The position numbers and the translations under genes were made by a program. From assembly GCA_000827495.1 (NCBI GenBank), contig KN817661.1:1-64000 (forward strand): a stretch of 64,000 bases of DNA, read 5' to 3'. Numbering within the stretch: position 1 is the stretch's first letter; each line of letters opens with the position of its first letter. The DNA comes from Hypholoma sublateritium FD-334 SS-4 (Eukaryota > Basidiomycota > Agaricomycetes > Agaricales > Strophariaceae). The notes beneath the pieces were generated by a model that saw only the letters and a list, made by a program, of their open reading frames with translations, was not told where the DNA came from and did no database searches. Of this stretch, positions 22,986-36,500 are shown piece after piece.

Positions 22986-25900
22986 CTAATGCCAGGTGCC
23001 GGGTCCGAACACGCCGCCGGGCTGGTCTGCCGCAGAGAGCATCGTCGTGCCGAGGCCGTCGGCGTTGTTGTACATGACGCTGCAAGCAAAACGCAGCGGT
23101 CAGCACAGCACGGGGGCAGGGAGGGGGAGGAAGAGGTACGCACGTGTTGCCCCACCAGACCTGGATGGTGTCGAGCCCAATCGTGCCGTTCTTCGGGTAC
23201 TGCAGGATGAAGAAGATGAGCACCGCGCTGACGGCGACACCCGAGTCGAGCGCGGCGGACAGGACGTAGTTGTACTTCGTCCACCACGAGAAATGACGGC
23301 GGCGGATGACGTATTGGAAAATGAACCCGACGATCGCCCAGGGCACGTAGTTGACGGCGCTGGCGGGGGGGATGGAGCCCGTTCCGGAGAAGATGACGGG
23401 GAAGCTGGGGGAATATGTCAGTGGGGCAGGGAGTGAGCGAAGAGAAAGGGGGCGTACTTGAGGTAACGGAGCCAGCTGTTAGGGAACTTCAAGCTGAGCA
23501 AGTAGGTGACGACGGGGCACACGAATCCGACGAGGAAGAACAGGCAGAGAGCTAGACATATAAGATCAGAATGCAGCGCAGATATGGATCCACAGGGACA
23601 TACCATAGTAGATCTGGCCGGACGAGAACTGGCGGGCGGGGCCAATGACACCCCAGATAATACTGGCGGTGCCGAACACCTCGGTCGAAGGGCAGATGAA
23701 GCCGTCCTTCTGCGCGGGGTCGCACATATTTTCAATGTTGGTGAACATCCACGCCTGTACGCCGAGTTGCGTGGTGCCAGCGATGACGGTGGCGACGACC
23801 TGGCCCCAGAACATCGCCTTGGGGGGGATCTTCATGTAGTGGCCAAGCTTGAAATCGGAGGTGAAGGTCAGCGCCTGCGCCATGGTGATGTAGCCCCAGG
23901 TCTTGAACAACATCATGGCAATGGGGCGTCCGGGGAGGCCGTAACCGATGATAAGCTCAGTGATAACGTTCAGGCCGACCTGTTGATTCGTAATAGCCTG
24001 GATCATGCCGATGGGGATGACGTAGAAGAACGAGATGACGAGCGCCAGGATGAACCATTGGCTACGGGGAGGAAATTAGCTATGCACGCCGGGGAGGGAT
24101 CGCACGGTGCTTACACAGGGAATTTGGTTTCCCATACCTCAATGGAGATGATACCGAATGCGAACATGGACACTGTGGGAGGTCAGCATCGCGTGCACGG
24201 AGGAAGGCACGAGAGGGACGTACGGAAGATCACAACATACCACCACTCCGGAACCTGAGGGTAACGGGCCATGAGACGCGCGTGGATATCGGGTTGCTCG
24301 TGCATGGCGCGGCGCGACTGGGTCCAGATTTGCTTGCGGAAATAGAGGAAGGCATGGGTGAGGGTGGCTGTGATCGACGCGAAGGAAAGACCATAGGAGA
24401 TGGCGAAGGTGGTCGAGATGAACAACGGGCTGTACGCCTCATACTCCGCCTCGTTGAAGGTGGTGTCTGCATTGACGATACGGGTGACATTGTAGCGGGC
24501 GCCGGTGTTGTCGAACGAGCCACGCGACGAGATGGGCATGAACTTGCCGTACCAGGTGTTGGTGAACTATTATTGCAGATGACTATCAGGACTGCGGATA
24601 TTTTTATAGAGTTGTGTGCACATACATGGAGAATGGGTGTGAGAATCCCTGCGCATCAAAATTACATTAGCGCCCGGGTATTTTGAGAACAGCGATAATA
24701 GCTCACAGAAGAAGAACGCGAAGCCGACGATGATGTTGGCCTCAGCCCACCAGGGAGTAGCGAGGGGGGAACCGATGTACGCAATCTGGGCCCAATCGAA
24801 GGTGATGAGCGACATTCCCATTCCGTGGACGTAGCCGAACATCTCGTTGACGGGAACATTGTTGGGGGCGATCCAGCAGACCCACGAGAAGTAGGAGAGT
24901 GCCTGGAACAGGTATCCAGGGAGGAGGTACCAGACGGCGGACGCGGCGAACGCATAGAAGAAGAAGCGTTCACGGCTGATACCGCCACGGTTTCCGACAC
25001 CAGCATATGTCTGTGCGTGGAGAGTGTTGAACAGCGCGCAGGTGACCAAGTTGGTGGGCCAGACTAATTCACGAATGTGGTTAGAACGCCGGCTTCCGGA
25101 ACGCAGTCGACATCACTCACTCATGGAGGGGGGCTGCACTAGGAAGCGACGAGCAATACCTCCGATAGAGAAACCGATGAGCTGAGTGGACATGACAACC
25201 ATCCATTGATCTGCAATATTCGGCGTCAGAAAACACGCAGATCAGGGGGGAAGTTGACCCACAGCTGAAGTTGTAGTTCTGGTTGTAGAACACACGCTGG
25301 ACAGCGACAATATCCGTTGCATAAGCGCTGCCAGCACCGACGGAGGCCATGATAGTTGCCAACACATGCTCCTTGATGGTAAACGGACCGGGGTTCAGCT
25401 CGAGACCGAAGATCTTGACGTTGGGGAGCAGGCGGGCCCAAGCGCGGCCAAGAGGGAAGATAAGCAATTGGGCGACAATCTATAGCACATGTCAGTGTGT
25501 ATCACACGAGCTGATATTGCAAAACTATCTTACACCGGTGACAGAGACGGAAGGGTAGCGGAAGAAGAAGAATTGATTCAACCCCTAGAGAAATGTGAGC
25601 ACCATGCAGTCAATAAACTATGACCGACGTACTGGGATGATGATCGCCCAGAGGAGACCAAGGGTCCAGGAGCGGATTGTAGACACCGGAATATCAGGGT
25701 CATCGGTGTTGGCCACAGCGGAACGGACTTCGGGATACGGAGAGTCGTCCTCTAATTGACTTGGCATCAGAAAGCTGTACACAGCAAAGCGCAAGTCGTT
25801 AGCTACCTAGAACACCAGCAACCGCATCCTCCTTGTCCAGATTGGGATCATCGAAGTCTGGGAGGGCGAGGTCCAGGTTTTCGGCTGTGGGGGAATCTCG

Positions 25901-26000
25901 ATGTCAACACTAGTCGGAGGAGATGAGCATTGAGAAACTGACGTAGCTGGCCAGGCTTCTCGAGGTCCACGGAGGCCGACTCATGCTTGTCGAGAGACAT
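22986..26000 (-). CDS. Oligopeptide transporter, OPT family
   Basis: Fourteen exons join in phase to 766 residues, running from 26000-25943 down to 23079-22986. OPT proteins are proton-coupled plasma-membrane carriers of small peptides and glutathione. Family landmarks are present in order: SWTLGLLWAIIIPGLNQFFFFRYP, NPGPFTIKEH, QRVFYNQNYNFSYQW, FSIGGIARRFLV, PTNLVTCALFNTLH, SRGSFDNTGARYNVTRI, TNQQVGLNVITELIIGY, DFKLGHYMKIPP and the C-terminal FSWWTKYNYVLSAALDSG followed by FGPGTWH. There are about 12-16 hydrophobic segments. Length matches fungal OPTs (about 750-800). The start MSLDKHES was chosen because an upstream ATG near 26155 cannot be spliced in phase. No disabling change was seen. Confidence 0.92.
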
Positions 26001-29000
26001 GTTGAAGGCAGGAGCGAAGGGGCTTGAGCTACCAGCCGTCGACGTTTCCTACTTGTATGAATTACGAAAGGACGACATGTGGAAACCAAGATAAGAAGTT
26101 GTCTACTCTGAGCCAGTGCAAGATCGAGATCGCGTGAGGATGGTGGGTACACCATGCCTTCAGGAACGTCGGTGGGATGATACGATATAACATGATTACA
26201 TTTCCACCACATCCACCTTATTGCGTTACCTCGCGGAGTCTCCATATCGGGCCTAAAATTTGGTCTTCCATCTGCAGCACCCCGGCAGACAGGAGAAGGT
26301 GTCCGGCTTCCAGAACGATAGGTCTCCGACGCAACTCTATGCGGTTTGCACTGCAGATGATGCGACAGATTCTGGAAGTAGTTTATGGGGAATAGCGGAA
26401 CCTGGGCGAGTCACGGCTCTTCCCTTCTCGCGGTTCGCCATGCAAAAGAATCCAGAGCCACACTGTGCGGCGTTTAGCCGCAGTGCGAAGCCATGCCAGA
26501 ACCCGGGCTGTGCGATTTGCAGCGCGAACACCTAGCGACGTCGAGGCGGGTGAGCATAGACGAGCATGCAGTGCGAGGACAGGGGGAAGCTGTATCACGA
26601 GGAGGAGGGGACGACGAAGAGCACATGGGTGGCATCAGTAGGAAGGACAGCTCAAACAAACCCTAACAACTATCTCCGGAACAGCGTGGGCGCCAAGTGC
26701 CCGCGACTTGTGCCACCGCTCAGAGTATCTATCACACCATGCGTCCAGTATCGCACCTTCAATTTCAAAGTTGGCCCTGACTTGAAAAGCTGACTCTCTG
26801 ACCACCTGCAGACTTTACGTGACACCCGGGCATGCCACAACGACAGCGGCAATGCCCATAGAGTAGGGCTCGGTGACCGGAAGATAAGGGGACCCCAGGG
26901 AGTTCACTAAAAATACGTTGATTAGGCTTGTATGTCATGTATGTCAATGTCATGAACGAAGATTTTCAACATACAACCTGCCGTACAGGTTCGTCGAAAA
27001 AAGAACAGTGTCTCAATATCTCATTTCAAGGCTCAGGTTGGCGGCCGCATTCCCAAAATTTTATCGAATCACCCTTGAGAGCATGACTTGACATTCACCA
27101 ATTGTTATGTTTTAGATTTCTCTCGACTTCCGTGTCTATTTTTATCACTCCGTCAAAGATACCCCTCCCAACAATTCATAGCCAGGAAAAAGCAAGGTTG
27201 GCGCCGTTAAGTAGTCACAGGAACGCCCTAGTACCCGTTTGCATTGAAATGGACTGGTAATCAAAAAATTACGGTGTTCTGACGTGATGTAGGCAGCGGC
27301 GCACTAATCCGAATAACTCGTTACAAGTAACTCGCTTAGGCTAGGTGTACGAGTGTATTCAATGAGACTGATGATATAAAGGAATATGTCAGTCTTTTAA
27401 GTAATGAGAGTGAACAGCATCTTTCCCGAGAGCTTTAGGACGGAGCATCCTGTTCTCACCGAATATTTTGATGAGTCGAATCTGTCTCAAAGGATCAGGA
27501 AAGTGGCGAAGGTGGTTGGAAGAGTTCTGAAATCAGGGATCAGCCGCTGGGGAAGGTCACTGCCGCTATGAAGAGTTTATGAAGCTATAGGCAGCAGATT
27601 TTTGAGGTCTTTGATTTTCTAGGCTCGACGTTAGGGAGCGCCGAAGAGAGTCATGAATTTGGATTATTGGAAACGGGGACTTCTGCTTGGACATATACAT
27701 TCCTTTTCTCTGCGTTGTTGTACACCCTACGATTATTACAAGCGCTCTATCTCTGTATATGAAGCCTATTTCTCTCCAGAGAAATTGAAATGCGACCTGC
27801 GATAAACCGGTCAAGATTTTGTGATCTAGTCAAAATTCTATCACGAGTAAACTTTTCACGGCGAAAATGCGACGGCGAGCCGTTAACATCATTCTTTCTG
27901 GACAAAGAGCATGCTTTCAGTTCTAAAAACCCATATAAAATATCGGAAAAGAGCTGGCAGTTCTTTGACCGATGTTTGTGCGCTTTTCGGGGTCCTCAGA
28001 TAAGGCAGCGCGGGGCCAGTATCGCTCCAAGCTCTGCGGGGCTGTTGTGCGGCGCTGCACACGACCGCACACCGGGTACATATGCTCACCCTCCATGGCG
28101 TCAATCATTTGGAACAGACGTTTCGCCGGCCGCCCCGGATATCGCGACCGCAAAGCAGTGCCCTTGCATGAGGGCGACAGACAGCCAGACCCAGTCAGCG
28201 CCCTCGTGCGTCTGAGCCACAGCGGTCTAATCACTGGCAGGAAGCGAATAAGAAACCTATCAGCGAAGCGCCCGTAAATAGCATCCGTTTAGCTGGATAT
28301 CCTGATATTTCAGGCGTTGGCGATGAGTAGCTGGAGCCTCAATAGTCACTAATTGAACTGGGATACATAATTGCTTTTAGAAACAGAACCAACACACCTA
28401 CATACTTGTCGGAGACAAGGTGCGCGCTCTCGCACGCCCAGTCACCCAAGAGACAGCGCAGAGCGCTCTAGGAGCCCGACTCTATTGGCCGTCTATTTTC
28501 AGCGCGAGAAGCCTGGCGCTGGTTTGTCTGGAGCAAACGGCACCGAAATAAATGGAATCCTCTGCACTTATGTCCCAAAAGAATCCATCCCCAGACGAGA
28601 AGCCTCGAGAAGCCCTCTCGAGACCACATACACTCGGCGACTTTGCGCACTCGATTAAAAGGCACAACTCGCAATATACGACGACACGCGCCTCAGAACC
28701 CAGATCACCTCTGGCGATCATCGTGCGCGCTAAAAATATACGCAGCAGGCTTGGCGCAGTGGCACCTAGTGGCACGCACGGAACCGTATGACCTTATCGG
28801 TAGCGGGCACGGAGAGACAGCCTGGGACTGCGCACTAGATATCGCGCACGGCGACTAGCGCCCACTGGGGGACGGTGCAGAGCGCCGCGCGTGCCGCGCC
28901 TCTGCGCTGGTGGGAGGCGCCCATGTGTGCCTCACCTCGCGCACGCGATGTCGCCTACCACCCGACGGCGACGGCGCTTCCAGCCGCTGCCACACTTCGC

Positions 29001-30334
29001 CGCCACTCGCCTGTGCGGGCGGGCGCCCTCCCGCCATACGTCGCTGTCACACCTAACGCCCCCAAGCGCGCGCGAGCACATGCCTGGCGCAAAGCGCCGT
29101 GGGCCGGATAAGATAAGTCGCTTGCACGGTCGATTCTGCATCATGCGGCGATCTGCGCATGGATCTACGCGCATCGGGCGGCGTGTGGGCGGGATGTGGC
29201 ACGCGCATCTGCGCAGATAGGTGCGGATGTTTATGTGGGCCTTCCTTCAAGTTGGAAGAGCGGAGTCGGGTATGGATGGAGGTGTTTCGATTCCATGTAA
29301 AGGCGTTGGAGTCTGCTCTAGTGTGCTGGAGTCCGAAGTAATGGTAAGAATGAAGAGCATCATGGCGGTCGGAGTTGGCACATTGCGCCACCTTGCGCAA
29401 CTTAACGCTGACATATACGGGCACCGTAGGAAGGCCGTCAAGATGGGTAGTCGTGCGAGCAATTTCAGTGCGACTGTCTAATGAAGAGACTTATCTCATC
29501 GCGCAGATCACTGAGCCCGCGTCGCATGACTATCAGCGACCACTGTATGTTACACGCTCCGTGAATATTTTGTATATGTAAACCCTCTCTGTGTCAATCC
29601 AAAAAATGAGCCGTAACCATGCCGAGGTGAAATTCATGGTTGAGGTGCTGCGAGGCGCCCTGACGCACCAGATGGGCTGTTAATTTCAAGATATCCGCTC
29701 TCCTAGCTATATATATATATGCATACTTGCTGGTGAGTTCAGATCATGTCGCACTTGTGAACGAGCCGCAGCGTATGGCAGACATCAAGACGACATCCAC
29801 AAATCTTTTTCCAGGTCAATGACGTCGTTCGTTCGACATCGTTCGTTCAGTACTACAAAAGTCGCATTAATTCTATGAGTAGTCGATGTGCAACAGCCAC
29901 ACATAGCCTTTGAGTGCGCACAAGATTTTCTTTTTTAAAATTCTTTTTTAAAAATGCTAGGTCTACATATATACGCGCATGCTTAAGTATTGCAACGCAC
30001 CACGAAGTCAGCTCGCTCAGTCGGCGAGCAGAAGATAGAGATGCATTAATTTAACCACCTAATCGTGAGTCTGGGGTAAGTGATTAGATGATTACCACTG
30101 TAAGAGCCTTTCCTAAATCCACTCGGGTACTGGGTGGTCGCGCTTAGATTAGATTAGATTAGATGTTAGATGATGTAAGCAGTCTTTCCACGCCATCACC
30201 AACGTGTCGCCTGCGCTGCAGGCGGCGCGCCGGTCGTGGCTAAACTTCACCATCGAACACGCGAGTCCCACAAGGACGCTGCCCCCGGTGCCGGCGACAA
30301 GCCTATAACCAATCTAGAGGCCGTTTGTTTCACT
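26001..30334. other. 4.3-kb gene-poor region
   Basis: AT-rich and GC-rich patches alternate. Open frames of 60-140 codons occur on both strands (for example 27790-28215 plus, 29053-29424 minus), with no recognisable domain and no plausible exon chains. The 28060-29240 part has the same GC-rich, low-complexity character as the debris at 9-11 kb and 14.5-16.8 kb. I see no gene. Confidence 0.45.
30147..30175. repeat. Short TTAGA microsatellite
   Basis: Four to five near-perfect copies of the pentamer TTAGA occur in a row, about 160 bp upstream of the KSH1 start codon. No function is evident. Confidence 0.6.
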
Positions 30335-30713
30335 ATGGTGAGTACCGCGCACTCAAATTACTTCTGAGGCTGAGTCTGACGTCGTCGTCCGACCAGTCTG
30401 CCCTCTTCAACTTCCAGTCGTTGCTCCTCGTTATTCTCCTCTTCATCTGCACCTGCACATATGTACGTGCCGTTGCACCACGTCTAATTGACCGGAACAA
30501 AGTCGGGTGGGTCATGTCGCTCTTTTACCTGCTAAGTCCTCTCTGAGCTTGCATAGATTTCCTGGTTTGCTGTTCAAAGCAGCGCGCATCGGTACGTCGT
30601 CAGATATCGTCTCTATCATGTTTCTGACGCTCTACGTTTTCACAGGAGAACGGCTTTCGCCTTACGTTGGGCTGGCCTGCGTCGTGATGGCGGTCACAAT
30701 TCTCATGAAATAA
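30335..30713 (+). CDS. KSH1: Protein Kish (TMEM167 family)
   Basis: Four exons (30335-30337, 30397-30506, 30557-30591, 30646-30713) join in phase to 71 residues. The first exon is only the ATG, followed at once by an intron; the second begins [10 protein letters not shown], exactly as in Kish proteins after the initiator Met. Further family marks are [26 protein letters not shown] and a second hydrophobic segment near the end. Kish is a small two-span membrane protein of the Golgi needed for the early secretory pathway. Length (family 72-74) and both membrane spans fit. Intron phases are clean and no damage is seen. Confidence 0.93.
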
Positions 30714-31709
30714 TAAACACCATAGTATCAGCACAACAACATGTACGAACACAAAAACACGCGAATAATCAATTACCCTACGACCATCTACACTATCACG
30801 CTTCTGGAAAGGACCATGAATCTTTAAAGAGTCGATGTACATGAGTCTCGCTGACTGCACCGCCATTCGCTCGTAGACTATCGAGGAGAGTACGTTCGCC
30901 ACGTCGATATGAGTCCAAGCGTATGGTCCACCTGTGGGCTCTCGAAAATCACTGTGCTGAACCTATTCATTGACCTTGCTCCTCTTCGTTGACGTTTGGC
31001 GGGGCCGGAGAGTCCTAGACATAGAAGCCGCCCAGCTGCAGCACCACGCTGCATGGCGCGTGCGCAACCGCACGCGCCCTGTCCGAGCCCTTCCTTTCAC
31101 CGAATCTTCCTGCCCCACTACTTACGGGCCAGATTTCTGACCTCAGAAGTAAGTTTGATTTTAATTCATGCTAACAGGCTAGGATCAGGCATGCCCCCAT
31201 CATTTCGACGAAGCCGATCTCCGTCTACTGGACGCAGCGACAGCTTTCGGTACGGGCTCAGCTGGTACTATCGTCGTGAAATAATATACACTCAAATACT
31301 ACAGCTTAAAATGAAAGGGCTCGCACCCAATATCAGTATTCTGCTCAAGTCGTGTGCATGCATTTACATACACATAAGTTGGGCACCGGCTGTTATAGCG
31401 TAACAGTACTTGCACAGTGCACACTCGGCAAGATGTTTTCGATGTCACGCATTTAGTTTTGACATGCGCTCTAAGCTGGTGACTGGTCCCACGTAGGTCA
31501 AGCACTCTCAATGTCCCCTTTGTTTTATTTGTTTATATCTGATTATCCCCTTCACATATGCAGCACAATGGCGTTCAAAAATCCCCAACGGGAAGAAAGC
31601 TCTGCAGTCAAAGGTCCCGCATGTACCCGACAAGATCTTCATCGATAAGTACACTGATCTTTTGTTTACCCACTCATCCTAAAATCTTGCCCACTTTACT
31701 GCCTCACAT
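30714..31709. other. Intergenic, no gene recognised
   Basis: About 1 kb between KSH1 and the F-box-like gene. Short open frames on both strands (plus 30996-31403, minus 30600-30902) show no family resemblance. Confidence 0.4.
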
Positions 31710-33327
31710 ATGGCCTACGCGACCTTTATGGACGTTCCACAGGAGCTACTTGATCGGTTTGTGGGGTGTGGTCCGGTCAACTATTCTGTGTACCTCAATG
31801 CTTGTTCGCTTGTTTGCCGCTCACTGCGTTCACCAGCCCAGCGCTACCTATACCATAGAGTGCGCCTAATGACCACCGAACGAATTGATGACCTTCTAGA
31901 GATCATTCGCGACAATGCGCTCATAGCCACGTACATTCGCCGGATATATACCACCTCCCAGCAGCTCTCAGACGATTACGGACTCGACGTGCAACTGGCT
32001 ACCCTTTTCCTTCGAATCAAGGAGCATGCTCCCCATTCCAGTCTTTTTCTGTCAATAATAAAACATCCAACCCTCCCTTGTGACCAAGACTCAACTCCCA
32101 CACGCCATCTTACTCTCGATGGACTAGTGCATTGTCTTGCACAAGTGCACTATCTCGATGTCATTCATGTTGAAGAATTCCCATCAATAGTGTTATTCTC
32201 ATTCCGAAATCTTAAATCCCTTTTCCTACACCATACGGGATTTGACCCCGAGCTACATGCCATCGAACAAGAAGAACTGCTGGAATTGTCGGCTCCCCTT
32301 CGTCGGTCCCTGCTAGTTCTGCGGATTAGTAACCTAGGCTACTTCCCGAGCATTATGGTGTCTGGTATCGGCGCACAGTTGGAAAACCTCTATGTTAAGA
32401 ATGTGCGTTTTGTAGATGCAACAGTGAACATGGCATCACCCCGTCCGCAGATTTTGCGCATTTCAATCTCCAATCACGATTTTGGAGCAATGAAGACCAT
32501 CGTCGATTCGCTTGTGGATTTCAGCCGCCTTATAGATCTTCGTGACGGCACTTCTCCATTTCGCTATCAAAAAAGCGACAAAGAAAGTTCCATCCAGATC
32601 CACCGGTCTATTCAGTATGCCCTTCAAGCGTGTAAAGACAGTCTGCAGATATTGCGTCTGCATTGTAGTGAGTCTTTCGATCGTCCACTCCCTGCGACAT
32701 TTGGCTTACGTCGTTATCTTGAAACTAGTGACCGAGGCATACTCGGCAGAAAATCCGCAAATTGCGTTTGACCTGTCTCGAATTCCAAATCTCCATACCC
32801 TGATTTTAAGCTGCCACTGCCACGACGGATTCGACGTTACCACGCTGCCCATGTACATACGGGATATATTGCGAACCATGAACCCGGAGACCAGTCGAAT
32901 TCATATGATCATAATAGAAATAAGGCTCTTGTTGACACGTACAGTGCCAGACGCTAACGGGTATGTCCGTATGGAGCTGCCCGCACTCTTCCAGCAGGAT
33001 GGATGGATTCAGATCAAGGAGATATTAGAAGCGCTGGGAAATAAACGGTCTCTGCTGGTCGGACTTCGTGTCACTCTTATGGGGCCTTTCAACAACAACA
33101 GCATGATGAATTCCAACCGCATTGTGCCAGGCAGCCGCGCCGAGGCCAAGCTTTACGCCCAGACAATAGCGCGGTGGGCTACGACGAGATTCTCGGCCGG
33201 CACGCGCAGATGGAGGCTTATGTTGAGTCTACCCTTGCTGGACAGTTCCCAAGCGGATGGCAGCGAGCCAGAGTCCTCCGTAAGCTCCGACGATTTGGTT
33301 GATACGTCCGATGAGGACGAGGCATAG
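31710..33327 (+). CDS. F-box/LRR-like protein
   Basis: Two exons (31710-32667 and 32729-33327), split by a 61-nt GT-AG intron, encode 518 residues. The N-terminus (FMDVPQELLDRFVGCG, then LNACSLVCRSLRSPAQRYLYHRV) follows the F-box pattern of basidiomycete proteins. The rest is rich in irregular leucine repeats (FRNLKSLFLHHTGF, LENLYVKNVRF, IPNLHTLILSCH), as in LRR substrate-recognition domains. The C-terminus is acidic and serine-rich. Such proteins are expected to act as SCF ubiquitin-ligase adaptors; the target is unknown. The family is greatly expanded in Agaricomycetes, so orthology cannot be guessed. The downstream neighbour SMC2 is convergent. Confidence 0.75.
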
Positions 33328-33580
33328 ACGTCTAGTCATATTTTCTGGTGGAAGCCTTGAACTGGTAGTTGGCGGTCGCAAACCAAGCAACTTGTCAACA
33401 AAACCAATATCGTTGATCGTCCTGTTCTGAAGTGGACCTTATAGTGGTAGTTGTCCTGTTTTGTGGTTCATTTTTGATGGGGCGGATACATAACTTCATA
33501 AAATGATATACACTATAATACTAGCACAGCAGTAAGCACGAACACAAAACAACGCGAATAATTAAACTAAGCACGATCCT

Positions 33581-36500
33581 CTAGCTACCTGCGACGCGTC
33601 GTGCCCGCCGCGGATCCCGGTTCTCCTCATCTTCCTCTCCGCCGCCGTTGGTATATAGCGCAGATGTCGAGCGCTGCGCGGTGCGCTCGACGACAGACGT
33701 CCCATCCCGGAAGCGCGCACGGAATAGCACGTTCGCGTTTGTAAACAAACCTTCTTTGAGCGACACGACGATAAATTGGGAACCCTTGAAGCGCGTGCGG
33801 AATAGCTGCCCGATGTGTTGCGTGTGCGACAGGTCGAGCGCGGCGTCGATCTCATCGAGGATGTACATCGGCGCGGGCTTGAACTGCAGCAGCGCCATAA
33901 TGAGCGAAAGCGCGATGAGTGAACTGTGTGTGCGTTAGTAATTATTGTTGGCGGTGCCTGAATAGGTACGCACCGCTGCCCGCCACTCAGCTCTGTAAGG
34001 CTCTGCTTCCAAACGGTGCCCAGCCGTACTTTGACTTCGAGGCCGTCCATGAGGTCCTGCCCCTCAGGGACTACCAGCTTCGCAAAATTTCCCGGTAGGA
34101 GTTCCGCGAAGATGTCGCCAAAGTCGCTGAAGAGAATCAGCCGGAGCTAGAGCTAGAGCCAGACATAGGGACGTACGTAGTGACCTTTTCCCACGTCTTC
34201 TCAAGCGCCTCGCGTTTATAGCGGTCGAGCTCGGCAATGGTCTCTTCAATCTTTAGCTTGTCCTTCTCCACAGTCGCCATGTTCTTCTTCAATTCGACCT
34301 CCTTCTTCTCCACACTGGATGGGGGGCATTAATTGGTGGGAGACCGCATATCTGTGCAAACAACGCACCTGTCAATCATGCTCATGACCTTGGGGTTGAT
34401 CTTCTTCTTCATGCCCTTCGTCGACGCCTCGAGCTCATCGCACTTATTTTTCAGTACGTCCGCGTCAATGCCGGTGAAGTCGTACTGCGTATCCGGAAGG
34501 CCGAATTGACTTTACGAACAATGATCAGAACCCATTCCGTGCGCGGCCAGGACACGAATACTCACTCTTTGTCCTCCAATATCCAAGGGTACATTGTCTC
34601 ATGCCTCTTCCCCAGCGCGAGCAAATTTGTGCGTTCCTTGCCTAGCGTCTCGGTGCGCTGCGAGGCTTCCTGTTCTTGGAGCTCGGAGTCCGCCGCTGCC
34701 GCCTTTGTCTCCTTGATTTCGCGGTCGAGCTCGGCCAGCTCCGTGTCGAAGCGGCTGAGCGTCGCTCTTTCTTCTGCTAGCTTTTCTTCAAGGTTTTTGT
34801 GTTTGGCCTTGTAGTGGAATGGAAAACACGTAAGAAGGAAGAGAGTAAAGAAGGAAGAGAGTAAAGAAGGAAGAGGGTAAGAAGACGTTCAGCTGGAATC
34901 CACGTGGAAAGGAGAAGGGCACACACCTCACTTGCAGCGACCTGCGCCTGTAGCTCTTCTAGTTCCGCACGCATCTCGGCGATCGCGCCCTCTGCCTCCT
35001 CGATCTTAGCTTTTTCTCCCGCAATGTCGCCTTCTACTTGGTCTACAAACAGATGTGCATCCATGTATATCAGTTGGCGCCGAGAGTGAAAAAGACTGTC
35101 GGAATGTGGACGCACCAAGTTCGAGTGTCGCACTCTGCAGGTCTTTTTGTTGCGTCTTGAGCACAACGTTGTGCTTCTGATGTGCGGCCTTCTGTGCGCT
35201 GATGCTCGCCTTGAGCTCGTCTATCTTGCCGTCTTTGTTGTTCTTGAACTCGTCCATGTCGCGCTCGAGCTTCGTACACTCCGCCTTCGCCTCCTTCTGC
35301 GCGTCCTTCGCAGCCTGCACCGCGTCGCGCAGAGCCTGAATGGTGGCCTTCGCCTGCTCCACCGCGGTTGCGTTCTAAAGTAGAGAATATATTCCGCGCA
35401 GGTCAACACGCGCACGAAAAGGGAAGCCAAAAAAGCACGCACCAGCGCTGCACTGCTCCCACCGACCTGCTCTTGCAACAGCTTCAGTTCATGCGCCCGG
35501 ATCTCCATATCCCTCCCGAGCGCGCGCCACGTCTCTCGCACGCCATTACTCTTTGCCTCCTCCCGCAAAAGCCCGTCGAGGCGAGCACGCGCTGCATGCA
35601 AGCGTTCCTCCACTGCGAGCAACTCCTGCACCTGCACGAGCACATTCGAGCTGTTCGGCGCCGCGCCGCCACTTAGCGTACCCGACGGGTCGTAGACGTC
35701 GCCCTGCAGTGTGACCGAGCGCGCAGACACCTCCCGTGCGAAAGTGACCGCCTTGGCGGACTCGGCGTCGTCGCAGATGAGGGTGTCACCGAAGATGTAC
35801 GCGACGGCCTTCTGCACAGCCGGCGCGGAGCCGACGAGCGAGAGCGCGGTGCGCACCTTGTTCGGCGCGAGGCGTTTGGCCGCGGCGAGTTTCTGTGCGC
35901 GGCGTCAGCATTGATATAAGAATACAACCGGGGAAGACACTTACGTGGTCGGGCAGGGTCCACGCGGTGATCTTGGCGAGCGGGATGAACGTCACGCGGC
36001 GGCGCATGCGGCCGTTCTTGATGAGGTCCTTGCCGACCTGCTCGTCGGAGATGACGACATTGAATAGCTTCCCGCCACCTGCGATCTCGAGCGCGACGGA
36101 CTTGTCGTGGTGCTCTTGGGGGAGTGTGATGAGCTGCGCGGCGACACCGTGCACCTTACGCCGGTCGAAGCCCGGAGTAGGGTCGTCGTAGTCGAACGCG
36201 AGCCGGGGAATGCGCGAGCGCACACGGTCGCGTTGCTAGAGAAAGTTGCATAAGTATCTATACAAGCATAGATGAATAAAGACATGACACACCTCCGTGA
36301 GCTGCTTCACTTCGTCCCGCGCTTGGCGCAGCTGCATATCCAGCTCCTTGTCCTTCTCAGCGCTCCACCCTGTGCCCACGAGCGCGTTCTCGATCTTCCC
36401 GACCACCGCCTTCAGGCCCTCGAGCTTCTTCACGTTGTCTCCCGCCTCCTTCGCCAGTGCGCGCATGCGGCCCTCCAACTCACCAAGTTCCTTCTCACTC

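Noticed and set aside
23506..24258. 250-codon plus-strand frame.
   Set aside because: Antisense to well-conserved exons of the oligopeptide transporter.
26050..26245. Upstream ATG codons as the start of the OPT gene.
   Set aside because: No intron was found that brings MVYPPSSRDL into frame with the conserved exons; the ATG at 26000 fits directly.
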